Assembly: GCA_900472295.1 (NCBI GenBank)
Contig: UCIA01000030.1
Span: 309,108 to 373,107 of the forward strand
Origin: Hyphomicrobiales bacterium
Lineage (GTDB): Bacteria; Pseudomonadota; Alphaproteobacteria; Rhizobiales; Rhizobiaceae
Length of the DNA: 64,000 nt
Reading direction: 5' to 3'
In this document: piece after piece, positions 9,572-17,670 of the stretch
How the letters are laid out: each line of letters starts with the position of its first letter
Position numbering within the stretch: the first letter of the stretch is position 1
Notes under the pieces: generated by a model
The model's input: the letters and a program-made list of their open reading frames with translations, nothing else
What the model was told of the DNA's origin: nothing
The model's database searches: none
Translations under genes and position numbers: made by a program

Positions 9572-10513
9572 ATGCGTCTTACCAAGATCCTTTCAGGCTG
9601 CGCCGCAGCCATTGCCATGACCCTCGCCCTCGGCTCCGCTTCCGCCATGGCCGAGACCTATGCGCTCGTCACCATCAACCAGCAGGCCCTGTTCTTCAAC
9701 CAGATCAATGACGGCGCGACGGCTGCCGCAAAGGCCGCCGGCGTCGACCTCGTCATCTACAACGCCAACAATGTACCGAGCGCGCAGAATGACGCGATCG
9801 AGAACTACATCACCCAGAAGGTCGACGGCATCATTCTCGTCGCCATCGATGTCAACGGTGTGAAACCGGCGATCACCGCGGCCAAGGCCGCCGGCATCCC
9901 GGTGATTGCCATCGACGCGCAGATTCCCGACGGCGACAACGTCGCCTTCGTCGGCGTCGACAACACCAAGGCCGGTGAAGATATCGGCAAGTTCTACGCC
10001 GAATACGTCAAGACCAAGCTGAGCGGCACCGCCAAGATCGGCGTCGTCGGTGCGCTCAATTCGTTCATCCAGAACCAGCGTCTCGACGGCTTCAAGAAAG
10101 CCGTCACCGACAGCGGCCAGAAGGTCACCTTCCTCGACACGGTCGACGGCCAGAACGTCCAGGACGTCGCCCTGTCCGCCTCGGAAAACCTGATGACCGC
10201 CAATCCAGACATGACGACGCTTTACGCGACCGGCGAGCCGGCTTTGCTCGGCGCGGTTTCCGCCGTGAGCAGTCAGGCCCGTACGGGCGACGTCAAGGTG
10301 TTCGGCTGGGACCTGACCAAATCGGCGGTGCAGGGTCTCGAAGAGGGCTGGGTGATCGCTGTCGTCCAGCAGGATCCGGCCGGTGAAGGCAAGGCTGCCA
10401 TCGAAGCCTTGGTCAAGCTCAAGAAGGGCGAGAAGATCGAGCCGATCATCAATGTTCCGATCACCATCGTGACCAAGGAAAATGTCGGCCAGTTCAAGGA
10501 CATGTTCAAGTAG
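9572..10513 (+). CDS. Sugar ABC transporter substrate-binding protein (RbsB-like, CUT2)
   Basis: A 313-residue protein with a Sec signal peptide (residues 1 to about 27, ending SASAMA-ET) and a periplasmic-binding type 1 fold. Typical segments are NAQNDAIENYI, GIILVAIDVNGV, GIPVIAIDAQIP and TLYATGEPALLGA. It probably binds a pentose, hexose or nucleoside-like sugar for the CUT2 transporter encoded downstream. A 13-bp hairpin separates it from the ATPase gene. Confidence 0.9.
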   Translation: MRLTKILSGCAAAIAMTLALGSASAMAETYALVTINQQALFFNQINDGATAAAKAAGVDLVIYNANNVPSAQNDAIENYITQKVDGIILVAIDVNGVKPAITAAKAAGIPVIAIDAQIPDGDNVAFVGVDNTKAGEDIGKFYAEYVKTKLSGTAKIGVVGALNSFIQNQRLDGFKKAVTDSGQKVTFLDTVDGQNVQDVALSASENLMTANPDMTTLYATGEPALLGAVSAVSSQARTGDVKVFGWDLTKSAVQGLEEGWVIAVVQQDPAGEGKAAIEALVKLKKGEKIEPIINVPITIVTKENVGQFKDMFK

Positions 10514-10527
10514 TATCCTCCCCAGAC

Positions 10528-10572
10528 CGCCGGGCTGCGCATCGACCTGAGGGTTGCCTGCGCAGCCCGGCG
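10528..10572 (+). promoter_or_regulatory. Intergenic hairpin between binding protein and ATPase genes
   Basis: Perfect 13-base arms (10528-10540 and 10560-10572; CGCCGGGCTGCGC and its complement) enclose a 19-base loop. There is no T tail and the operon continues, so it is more likely an mRNA-stabilising or attenuating stem that raises binding-protein output over the membrane components than a full terminator. Confidence 0.7.
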
Positions 10573-10608
10573 ACCGATTGAACATGTTGTGCCCAGAGAA
10601 CTGGAACC

Positions 10609-11409
10609 ATGATGAGCGATGGCGAGACCTACCGCGTCAGGATGACCGGTATTTCCAAACGGTACGGCCCTATCCAGACGCTGGATGATGTCTCGCTGAA
10701 CCTGAAGCCCGGCGAGGTGCTGGGCCTGGTCGGCGACAATGGCGCCGGCAAATCCACATTGAGCAAGGTCCTGTCCGGTGCGGTCATTCCTGATGCCGGC
10801 ACCATCGAGATCGATGGCAAGGCGGTGTCCTTTTCCTCGCCGGCCGATGCCCGCGCCGCACGGGTGGAGATGGTCTACCAGGACCTTTCGCTCTGCGACA
10901 CGGTGGATGTGGCGGGCAATCTCTTCCTCGGCCGCGAGCCGCGTCGCCGCATTCTCGGCGTGCCCTTTCTCGACAACAAACGCATGCATGGCGAGACGCG
11001 CCAGATGCTCGACCGGCTCGGCATCGTCATTGCCGATACAAAGCTCAAGGTCGAAAATCTCTCGGGCGGGCAGCGCCAGTCGATTGCTATCGGCCGCGCT
11101 GCTTCCTTCGATCCCTCGGTGCTGATCATGGACGAGCCGACGGCCGCGCTTGCGGTGGCGGAGGTCGAGGCGGTTCTGGAGCTGATCCGCGCCGTTAGCG
11201 CCCGCGGCGTCAGCGTCATCCTGATCACCCATCGCCTGCAGGATCTGTTCCTGGTCTGCGACCGCATCCAGGTCATGTACGAAGGGCGCAATGTCGCGGA
11301 GCGCAAGATCGGCGACACCAGCATCGAGGAGGTCGTCAACCTGATCGTCGGCCGGAAGTTCACCGCGCGTTCAGCCCGCGCCAGCCGTGATGAGGGGGCC
11401 CAGCCATGA
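10609..11409 (+). CDS. Sugar ABC transporter ATP-binding protein, single-domain (FrcA-like)
   Basis: The protein is 266 residues. Walker A GDNGAGKST lies near residues 45-53, the signature LSGGQRQ near 150, Walker B VLIMDEPTAAL near 170 and the H-loop ITHR near 208. Most CUT2 systems such as RbsA have two fused ATPase domains of about 500 residues; this one has a single domain, as in fructose-type FrcA systems of rhizobia. Its stop overlaps the permease start by 4 bases (ATGA), indicating translational coupling. Confidence 0.9.
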   Translation: MMSDGETYRVRMTGISKRYGPIQTLDDVSLNLKPGEVLGLVGDNGAGKSTLSKVLSGAVIPDAGTIEIDGKAVSFSSPADARAARVEMVYQDLSLCDTVDVAGNLFLGREPRRRILGVPFLDNKRMHGETRQMLDRLGIVIADTKLKVENLSGGQRQSIAIGRAASFDPSVLIMDEPTAALAVAEVEAVLELIRAVSARGVSVILITHRLQDLFLVCDRIQVMYEGRNVAERKIGDTSIEEVVNLIVGRKFTARSARASRDEGAQP

Positions 11410-12419
11410 ACGTTACCTCCGCCGGCGTTGGCGCCTCGCCGCCCAAACGCGCCCACAACAGCACGTGGAAGGATGTAGCGATCGCCAATGGCAGTGTCGT
11501 CTCCATTGCGCTGTTCTTCATCGTTGTCTGCATGGTCTTCTCGCTGATCACCGGGTCCTTCCTGACGACGCCCAATCTGCTCAACATCGCGCGCCAGTCG
11601 GCGCCGCTGCTGATCGTTGCGGCCGCCATGACCTTCGTCATCACCACCGGCGGCATCGATCTGTCGGTTGGTTCCGTGCTGGCGCTGACGGCGACGTTAT
11701 CGGCGGTTTTCCTGCAGGCCGGCCTGCCATGGCCGCTGGTCGTCATCGCCATGCTGGCGCTTGGTGCTGCGATCGGCGCCTTGCAAGGCTTCTTCATTGC
11801 CTATGAGCGGATACCGGCCTTCATCGTCACGCTTGCCGGGCTTTCCGTCATCCGCGGCGTGGCACTGCTGATCACCGGCGGCTATTCGATCCCGGTCGAG
11901 CCGACCAGCTTCTTCGTCAACATCGGCAGGGCCTGGTTTCTTGGTGTGCCGGTGCCGGCGCTGCTCGCCCTTATTGTGCTGATCATTGCCTATCTCGCTT
12001 TCAACCAGACGCCGTTCGGCCGCTATGTCACCGGCATCGGCGCCAATGCCGAGGCCGTGCGCCGCGCCGGTGTCGATACGCGCTTCATGACGCTCTTCGT
12101 CTACATCCTGTCGGGCATGGCTGCCGCGGTGGCCGGCATCATTCTGGCCGCCCGTCTCGGTTCAGGCTCGTCGAATGCCGGCCAGGGCTTCGAGCTCGAT
12201 GTCATCGCCGCCGTGGTGCTTGGCGGCACCAGCCTGTTCGGCGGGCGCGGCACGATCATCGGCACCGTGCTCGGCGCGTTGACCGTCGCGGTCATCGGCA
12301 ACGGCCTGATCCTCGCGCATATGTCGCCCTTCCTGACGCCGATCGTTACCGGCACAATCATCCTCGTTGCCATCTGGCTGAATTTCCGCCTGTTCAAGGG
12401 CGCAACGCGGAGCCGCTGA
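11406..12419 (+). CDS. Sugar ABC transporter permease (RbsC/FrcC-like)
   Basis: A 337-residue inner-membrane protein with about ten hydrophobic segments. The CUT2 permease hallmarks are GGIDLSVGSVLAL (about residue 80), GRYVTGIGANAEAVRRAGV and GGTSLFGGRGTIIGTVLGA. The conserved GGIDLSVG motif is well kept. It forms the channel with the ATPase encoded immediately upstream, and the next catabolic gene starts one base after its stop. Confidence 0.92.
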   Translation: MNVTSAGVGASPPKRAHNSTWKDVAIANGSVVSIALFFIVVCMVFSLITGSFLTTPNLLNIARQSAPLLIVAAAMTFVITTGGIDLSVGSVLALTATLSAVFLQAGLPWPLVVIAMLALGAAIGALQGFFIAYERIPAFIVTLAGLSVIRGVALLITGGYSIPVEPTSFFVNIGRAWFLGVPVPALLALIVLIIAYLAFNQTPFGRYVTGIGANAEAVRRAGVDTRFMTLFVYILSGMAAAVAGIILAARLGSGSSNAGQGFELDVIAAVVLGGTSLFGGRGTIIGTVLGALTVAVIGNGLILAHMSPFLTPIVTGTIILVAIWLNFRLFKGATRSR

Positions 12420-12420
12420 C

Positions 12421-13506
12421 ATGGATCATCTGTTCGACGACAAGCCAAGGGAACGGGCGCCGATCGGCGTTGCCTCCGGCACCGTCATGACCGTCACCGG
12501 CCCGGTCGCGGTTGCCGATATGGGCGTGACGCTGATGCATGAGCACATCCTTCTCGATGGCGCGACATCGTGGAAATGCCCCTGCCATCCCGACGAGAAG
12601 AAAATCGCCGAGCAGCCGGTCAGCATGGAGATCATCGGCGAGTTGCGGATGAACCCCTACATGAACCGCGACAACGTCTCGCTCGACGACAGCGACCTGG
12701 CGCTTTCGGAACTGGCGAAGTACCGGGCGCTTGGCGGCCATACCGTGGTCGATGCGACCAATATCGGCATTGGCCGCGATCCGGTGAAGCTCGCGCGTAT
12801 CGCGCGCACTTCCGGACTGCGCATCGTCATGGGCACAGGCTTCTACCTGCAGCACACCCACCCCGACTGGCTGAAGGCGATGGACGTCGACGACGTCACC
12901 GAATTCCTGGTCAACGATGTCGGTGGCGGGTCGACGCAGCCCGAAATTATGGCCGGCATCATCGGCGAGGTCGGCGTCAGCAAGGATTTCACCGACGAGG
13001 AGCGCAAGTCGCTGCGGGCTTCGGCCCGCGCTGCGAAAATCACCGGCGTGCCGCTCACCATCCATCTGCCCGGCTGGGAACGGCTGGCGCATGATGTGCT
13101 TGACGTTGTGGAAGCGGAAGGCGCCGATCTCCGGCACACGGTGCTGTGCCATATGAACCCGAGCCACAACGATCTCGACTACCAGAAAAGCCTCGCCGCA
13201 CGCGGCGCCTTCCTGGAGTACGACATGATCGGCATGGATTTCTATTATGCCGACCAGGACGCGCAATCGCCTTCCGACGAGCAGAACGCGCAGGCGATCC
13301 GTTCGCTGATCGACATGGGTCTGGTCGACCGGATTTTGCTCTCGCAGGACGTGTTTCTGAAGATCATGCTGACGCGCTTTGGTGGCTTCGGCTACGGCTT
13401 CATCCTCAAGCATTTCGTGCCGAGACTGAAACGCCTTGGCGTCGAGCAGTCGGCAATCGATCGCATGCTCATCGACAATCCAAAGACCGTTTTCGGCGAA
13501 CATTGA
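12421..13506 (+). CDS. Phosphotriesterase-family metallohydrolase
   Basis: A 361-residue amidohydrolase-superfamily TIM barrel. The metal-binding pair His40-Glu-His42 is in GVTLMHEHILL. Further metal or active-site regions are GEVGVS, LTIHLPGWE, TVLCHMNPSHND and the terminal Asp in ILLSQDVF. Relatives act as phosphotriesterases, lactonases or sugar-phosphate hydrolases. In a sugar operon a lactonase or carboxylate-ester role is most natural, but this is inference. It is coupled to the permease gene with a 1-base gap. Confidence 0.85.
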   Translation: MDHLFDDKPRERAPIGVASGTVMTVTGPVAVADMGVTLMHEHILLDGATSWKCPCHPDEKKIAEQPVSMEIIGELRMNPYMNRDNVSLDDSDLALSELAKYRALGGHTVVDATNIGIGRDPVKLARIARTSGLRIVMGTGFYLQHTHPDWLKAMDVDDVTEFLVNDVGGGSTQPEIMAGIIGEVGVSKDFTDEERKSLRASARAAKITGVPLTIHLPGWERLAHDVLDVVEAEGADLRHTVLCHMNPSHNDLDYQKSLAARGAFLEYDMIGMDFYYADQDAQSPSDEQNAQAIRSLIDMGLVDRILLSQDVFLKIMLTRFGGFGYGFILKHFVPRLKRLGVEQSAIDRMLIDNPKTVFGEH

Positions 13507-13540
13507 TGAGCCGCGCGTCTAAGCAAAACAGGGAGTAAAA

Positions 13541-14311
13541 ATGTCCAGGAAGAAGGTTCTTCTCGCAGGCGAATCCTGGGTCTCGACCGCGACCCACATC
13601 AAGGGCTTCGACCAGTTTCCGACCGTGACCTATCACACCGGCGCCGATGAACTTCTGGCGGCGCTGAAGGACAGCCCGTTCGACGTCACCTTCATGCCGG
13701 CGCATGAGGCGCAGCGGAATTTTCCGCAGACCATGGAAGCGCTTTCGGCCTATGACGCGGTCGTGCTGTCGGATCTTGGCGCCAACACGCTGCTGCTTCA
13801 CCCCGACACCTGGATCCATTCCAAACCGACGCCGAACCGGCTGCGCCTGTTGCGCGACTATGTCGGCAAGGGCGGTGGCCTGCTGATGTTCGGCGGCTAT
13901 TACAGCTTCCAGGGCATCAATGGCGGCGCGCGCTATCACAAGACCCCGGTCGAGGACGTCCTGCCGGTCACGTGCCTGCCAGTGGACGACCGCGTCGAGG
14001 TTCCAGAGGGCTATGCGCCGGTCGTGGTCGGCCCGCAGAGCCATCCCATCCTCAAGGGCCTCGGCAAGGACTGGCCGGTCCTGCTCGGCTTCAACGAAGT
14101 TGTCGTCAAGGACGGAGCGGAAGTTCTCGCCACCGTGTCTTCCGACTATCGTTCGCTGCCGCTGCTGGTAACCGGCAAATATGGCCAGGGCCGCACCGTC
14201 GCCTGGACCTCGGATGTCGGCCCGCACTGGCTGCCGCCGGGCTTCATCGCCTGGAACGGCTACAAGACGCTGTTCGAACAGATGCTGGGCTGGGCAACGG
14301 CCAAGGACTAG
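13541..14311 (+). CDS. Class I glutamine amidotransferase-like protein (STM3548/ThuA-like)
   Basis: The 256-residue protein starts MSRKKVLLAGESW and includes VVLSDLGANTLLL, YVGKGGGLLMFGGYYSFQG and GQGRTVAWTSDVGPHWLP. This is the flavodoxin-like GATase1-type fold of putative cytoplasmic amidotransferases (DUF1355-like). I do not see a Cys in the usual nucleophile elbow: GGYYSF stands where G-C-G would be. It therefore may bind ligand or act by another mechanism. It lies inside a coupled sugar operon; its function is unknown. Confidence 0.7.
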   Translation: MSRKKVLLAGESWVSTATHIKGFDQFPTVTYHTGADELLAALKDSPFDVTFMPAHEAQRNFPQTMEALSAYDAVVLSDLGANTLLLHPDTWIHSKPTPNRLRLLRDYVGKGGGLLMFGGYYSFQGINGGARYHKTPVEDVLPVTCLPVDDRVEVPEGYAPVVVGPQSHPILKGLGKDWPVLLGFNEVVVKDGAEVLATVSSDYRSLPLLVTGKYGQGRTVAWTSDVGPHWLPPGFIAWNGYKTLFEQMLGWATAKD

Positions 14312-14313
14312 CC

Positions 14314-15225
14314 ATGCGCGTCCATGTCGTCGGCAATGTCTGCGTCGATACAACGTTTCGGCTGGAGCGGTTTCCGCAGCCAGGCGAAACGCTGAACGCA
14401 TCGGACCATGCCGACGGACTTGGCGGCAAGGGTGCAAACCAGGCGGTGGCCGCGGCACGTACCGGAGCCGATGTCCGGTTCCGTGCGGCGATAGGCAATG
14501 ATGCCGCCGGAACATGGATCCGGCAGCAACTGAGCCGCGATCTCGATGCCGGTCATCTGACGACGCTGCCGCTGCCCAGCGATCGTTCGACGATCATGGT
14601 CGATGCGCGGGGCGAGAACCTGATCGTCACCGGCGCCGCTTGCGCCGCCGCCTTCGATCCGCTGGCCGACTTTGGTTTCGCATCGTCGATCGAACGCGGC
14701 GACATCATGGTGATGCAAGGCAATCTTCGTCCCGATGCAACGACGGCCTGCCTGAGGGCGGCGCGCGGCGCAGGCGCCATGACGATCTTCAATCCAAGCC
14801 CGCTGGCCGCCGGCCACGTACCGGATCTGAGTGCCGTCAGCCTCGCAATCGTCAACGCGGGCGAGGCGACTCAACTGACCGGGGCCGGCGATGCCGATAC
14901 GGCGGCCCGCGACTTGATCCGTCAGGGCGCCGGCGCTGCCATCGTGACGCTTGGCGCTCATGGCTGCCTGGTCGCTGGTGGCAAAGGACGGATCGACCGG
15001 ATCGCGGCGCCCAGGGTCGCCGTGGTAGACACCAGCGGCGCCGGTGATGTCTTTTGCGGTTGCCTCGCCGGCTGCCTCGCGGCCGGCATCGACCTCACTG
15101 CGGCAGCGCGGATCGCGGTCCACGCCGCGGCCATCTCGGTTGGGCGCGCCGGCACGCTCGGTTCCTGCCCCGACAGGCGGGAGATGAAAATGCTCATGGA
15201 AACGACGGAAGCGAAAACCGCATGA
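14314..15225 (+). CDS. PfkB-family carbohydrate kinase (ribokinase-like)
   Basis: The protein is 303 residues from ATG 14314, two bases after the previous stop. The N-terminal substrate motif GGKGANQAVAAARTGADV spans about residues 35-52. The C-terminal catalytic motif DTSGAGDVFCG contains the base Asp and anion hole of ribokinase-family enzymes. It probably phosphorylates the imported sugar or a product of the phosphotriesterase-like enzyme. Its stop overlaps the next start by 4 bases (ATGA). Confidence 0.9.
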   Translation: MRVHVVGNVCVDTTFRLERFPQPGETLNASDHADGLGGKGANQAVAAARTGADVRFRAAIGNDAAGTWIRQQLSRDLDAGHLTTLPLPSDRSTIMVDARGENLIVTGAACAAAFDPLADFGFASSIERGDIMVMQGNLRPDATTACLRAARGAGAMTIFNPSPLAAGHVPDLSAVSLAIVNAGEATQLTGAGDADTAARDLIRQGAGAAIVTLGAHGCLVAGGKGRIDRIAAPRVAVVDTSGAGDVFCGCLAGCLAAGIDLTAAARIAVHAAAISVGRAGTLGSCPDRREMKMLMETTEAKTA

Positions 15226-16079
15226 CAACCCCCCCTAATTCCACCGGCTCCAAGCCCATTGGCCAGGTCGCGGATGATGTGCTGCAGTCGATCTTCGGCA
15301 GGAGCAAGGTGGTGATCGGCGTCGTTCATCTCGCACCCTTGCCGGGTGCGCCGCGCTACGATGGCGAGGCGGTCGAGGCCATATATCAACGCGGCCTCGA
15401 CGATGCTAAAGCCTATCTCTATGGCGGTTGCGACGGCGTGATCGTCGAAAACCATGGCGACGTGCCGTTTGCCAAACCGGATGACATCGGGCCGGAGACT
15501 TCAGCCTATATGTCCGTGGTCTCCGACCGGATCCGCCGCGAACTCGGCCGGCCGATCGGCATCAACGTGCTCGCCAATGCCGCCATTCCCGCGCTGTCGA
15601 TCGCCAGTGCCTCCGGTGCAGCCTTCGTGCGCGTCAATCAATGGGCCAACGCGTATGTCGCCAATGAGGGGCTTATCGAAGGCGAAGCGGCGCGCGCCAT
15701 GCGGTTTCGCGCCAAACTTCGCGCCAACGGCATCCGCATCTTCGCCGATGCGCATGTCAAGCATGGCGCTCATGCGATCGTTGGCGACCGGCCGGTCGAG
15801 GAACAGGTCAAGGATCTGGTGTTCTTCGATGCCGATGCGGTGATTGCCACCGGCCAGCGCACCGGCCACGCCGCTGACCTCGGCTATATCAGGATGATCA
15901 AGGAAGCAGCCGGACTGCCGACGCTTGTCGGCAGCGGTGTGACGGCCGAGAACGCCAATGACATTCTCGACATTGTCGACGGCGTCATCGTCGCCAGCTC
16001 GCTGAAATATGAAGGCGTCTGGTGGAACCAGGTTGAGCCGCGACGGGTGAAAGCCTTCATCGGTGGCCTCAAGCGGTGA
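15222..16079 (+). CDS. BtpA/SgcQ-family TIM-barrel protein
   Basis: A 285-residue protein with the BtpA-family signature segments VVIGVVHLAPLPGAPRY, GGCDGVIVENHGDVPF, RPIGINVLANAA, VNQWANAYVANEGLIEG and IFADAHVKHGAHA, plus TLVGSGVTAENA. Members include BtpA (photosystem I accumulation) and SgcQ of a sugar operon. Their enzymology is poorly known, although the fold and position suggest a sugar-phosphate or nucleoside-like reaction. It overlaps both neighbours by 4 bases. Confidence 0.85.
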   Translation: MTTPPNSTGSKPIGQVADDVLQSIFGRSKVVIGVVHLAPLPGAPRYDGEAVEAIYQRGLDDAKAYLYGGCDGVIVENHGDVPFAKPDDIGPETSAYMSVVSDRIRRELGRPIGINVLANAAIPALSIASASGAAFVRVNQWANAYVANEGLIEGEAARAMRFRAKLRANGIRIFADAHVKHGAHAIVGDRPVEEQVKDLVFFDADAVIATGQRTGHAADLGYIRMIKEAAGLPTLVGSGVTAENANDILDIVDGVIVASSLKYEGVWWNQVEPRRVKAFIGGLKR

Positions 16080-17320
16080 CTTTGGTGCCGCAGATCGACG
16101 GCGAGCGGCTGCTCGGACGGCTCGATGCGTTCGCCCGGATCGGCGAGACGCCGGCCGGCGGCGTCAACCGCCAGGCGTTCAGCGTCGAGGATCGCAGCGC
16201 CCGGCGCCTGCTGGCGGAACTGGCGCTTGCGCGCGGCTTTTCGGTTTTTCAGGACGGCATGGCCAACCTCTTCATTCGCCGCGAAGGCTCGGATGCCACG
16301 CTGCCGCCGCTGCTGATCGGCAGTCACCTCGATAGCCAGCCGACGGGGGGGCGCTTCGACGGGGCGCTCGGCACGCTTTCCGCCTTCGAGGCACTGGAGG
16401 CACTGGAGGATGCGCAGGCTGAAACCCACATGCCGATCGAGGTCGTCGCTTGGGTCAATGAAGAGGGCAGCCGCTTCGCGCCGGGCGTCATGGGCTCCAT
16501 GGCATTCACCGGTGCCGATACCGAAGCATGGAAATCCCTTGTCGGCAGCGACGGCGCATGCCTGGCAGGGGAGCTCGAGGCGACGATTGCCGCCTTGCCG
16601 GAGGCGGCGCCTCGGCCGGTCGGCATGCCGATATCGGGCTATATCGAGCTACATATCGAACAGGGGCCGTCCCTGGAAAAGGAGCAGCTGCCAATCGGTG
16701 TCGTGACCGCTGTCCAGGGCACGCGCTGGCTGGAAGTCTCCATTCAGGGCAGTGCGGGCCATGCCGGCACGACCGGCCTTGCCTACCGCAGGGACCCGAT
16801 GGTCGCCGCGGCTGCGGCAATGCACGCTCTGCAGGCCACGATCATGCCGCTCGACACCAGCGCGCGGCTGACCGTGGGTCGGATAGCCGCCCAGCCGGGA
16901 TCGATCAACGCCATACCGCAATCCGTGACCTTCACCGTCGATCTCAGGCATCCGCAGCCGGAGCGGCTCGATGCCATCGAGGCCGAGGTGCGCCGGGTCT
17001 GCGGCGCGGAGGCCAAGGCCCAGGATTGTACGGTAACGATCAGGCGGTCGTTCGACATGCCCGGCGCGGCATTCTCGCCCGCTATGATCAGCATCGTCGA
17101 GGCTGCCGTCGGTTCTCTGCATCTGCCGCACAAGCGGATGGTATCGGGCGCATTCCACGACGCGCTGTTCATCGCCCGCGTGGCGCCGGCGGCGATGATC
17201 TTCGTGCCATGCCGCGATGGGCTCAGCCACAACGAAGCGGAATATGTCGAGCCTGCCGACGCGGTCACCGGCGCGCGGGTCCTGCTGCAGGCGGCCATCG
17301 CGGCAGCGTCGGCGCATTGA
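16076..17320 (+). CDS. M20 amidase: allantoate/N-carbamoyl-amino-acid hydrolase family
   Basis: A 414-residue protein starting at GTG 16076 with a GTGA overlap. Metal-site motifs of the hydantoinase/carbamoylase group are all visible: IGSHLDSQPTGGRFDGALG, WVNEEGSRF, IELHIEQGPSLE, dimerisation segment GSAGHAGTTGLAYRRDP and C-terminal FVPCRDGLSHNEAEYV. It cleaves an N-carbamoyl or ureido amide. Its presence as the last gene of a sugar operon implies that the imported compound, or an intermediate, contains an amide nitrogen. Confidence 0.88.
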   Translation: MTLVPQIDGERLLGRLDAFARIGETPAGGVNRQAFSVEDRSARRLLAELALARGFSVFQDGMANLFIRREGSDATLPPLLIGSHLDSQPTGGRFDGALGTLSAFEALEALEDAQAETHMPIEVVAWVNEEGSRFAPGVMGSMAFTGADTEAWKSLVGSDGACLAGELEATIAALPEAAPRPVGMPISGYIELHIEQGPSLEKEQLPIGVVTAVQGTRWLEVSIQGSAGHAGTTGLAYRRDPMVAAAAAMHALQATIMPLDTSARLTVGRIAAQPGSINAIPQSVTFTVDLRHPQPERLDAIEAEVRRVCGAEAKAQDCTVTIRRSFDMPGAAFSPAMISIVEAAVGSLHLPHKRMVSGAFHDALFIARVAPAAMIFVPCRDGLSHNEAEYVEPADAVTGARVLLQAAIAAASAH

Positions 17321-17370
17321 CACAATGGCCCCGGCGGGGGAGACTCTCGAAATAGTCGAGGAGAGAATCC

Positions 17371-17457
17371 GTGAAAAGAACCTACGAAAAGCCTGAACTG
17401 CGCAAGGCGGGAAAGCTCGCATCGCTGGTCGCTGCACCATCGTCGAAGGCACCCTGA
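17371..17457 (+). CDS. Putative RiPP precursor peptide, 28 residues
   Basis: A GTG-initiated ORF of 28 codons, preceded by a strong GAGGAGAG site (17358-17365) at 5-base spacing and ending before a Rho-independent terminator. The peptide begins MKRTYEKPELRKAGKL and ends SLVAAPSSKAP. The Y-x-x-P-x-L-x-x-x-G-x-L pattern matches leader peptides recognised by PqqD-like RRE domains in lasso-type and related RiPPs of Alphaproteobacteria, where similar very short orphan precursors are annotated. No maturation enzyme is encoded in this window. The short, non-cysteine tail would be the core; it may be non-functional or matured elsewhere. Confidence 0.65.
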   Translation: MKRTYEKPELRKAGKLASLVAAPSSKAP

Positions 17458-17491
17458 TCACCGCTAAGGCTCGAATTCAGTTATCCAATAG

Positions 17492-17525
17492 AAAGCCCGC
17501 CGGTCTTGAACGGCGGGCTTTTTTT
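17492..17525 (+). terminator. Rho-independent terminator
   Basis: Perfect 11-bp arms AAAGCCCGCCG (17492-17502) and CGGCGGGCTTT (17511-17521) enclose an 8-base loop, and a run of seven T (17519-17525) follows. It ends the RiPP-precursor transcript and possibly read-through from the sugar operon. Confidence 0.92.
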
Positions 17526-17566
17526 GGCCTGCAAGACTGTCGAACTCGCCCGCCAATGTCAGCCGG

Positions 17567-17610
17567 CTAAAGCGCGTCACGCTGAAACGGATTCATGCGA
17601 CGCGCTTTAG
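17567..17610. repeat. Intergenic palindromic element A (CTAAAGCGCGTC arms)
   Basis: Perfect 12-base arms at 17567-17578 and 17599-17610 enclose a 20-base centre. The AAAGCGCGTC...GACGCGCTTT design is a familiar intergenic palindrome in Mesorhizobium-type genomes (recollection, not a search). No coding potential is visible. It sits head-to-tail with a second palindrome. Confidence 0.7.
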
Positions 17611-17621
17611 TCTTTGGTTTG

Positions 17622-17670
17622 ATGCATGTCGTTGTCCCAGAACCGCGGCCCACTTCTGGGCGACATGCAT
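17622..17670. repeat. Intergenic palindromic element B (ATGCATGTCG arms)
   Basis: Outer arms ATGCATGTCG (17622-17631) and CGACATGCAT (17661-17670) pair perfectly. Inner arms CCCAGAA (17636-17642) and TTCTGGG (17654-17660) extend the structure around a GC-rich loop. It abuts the stop codon of the GntR gene. It resembles RIME-like mobile palindromes of rhizobia and may act as a transcript end for the minus strand. Confidence 0.7.
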
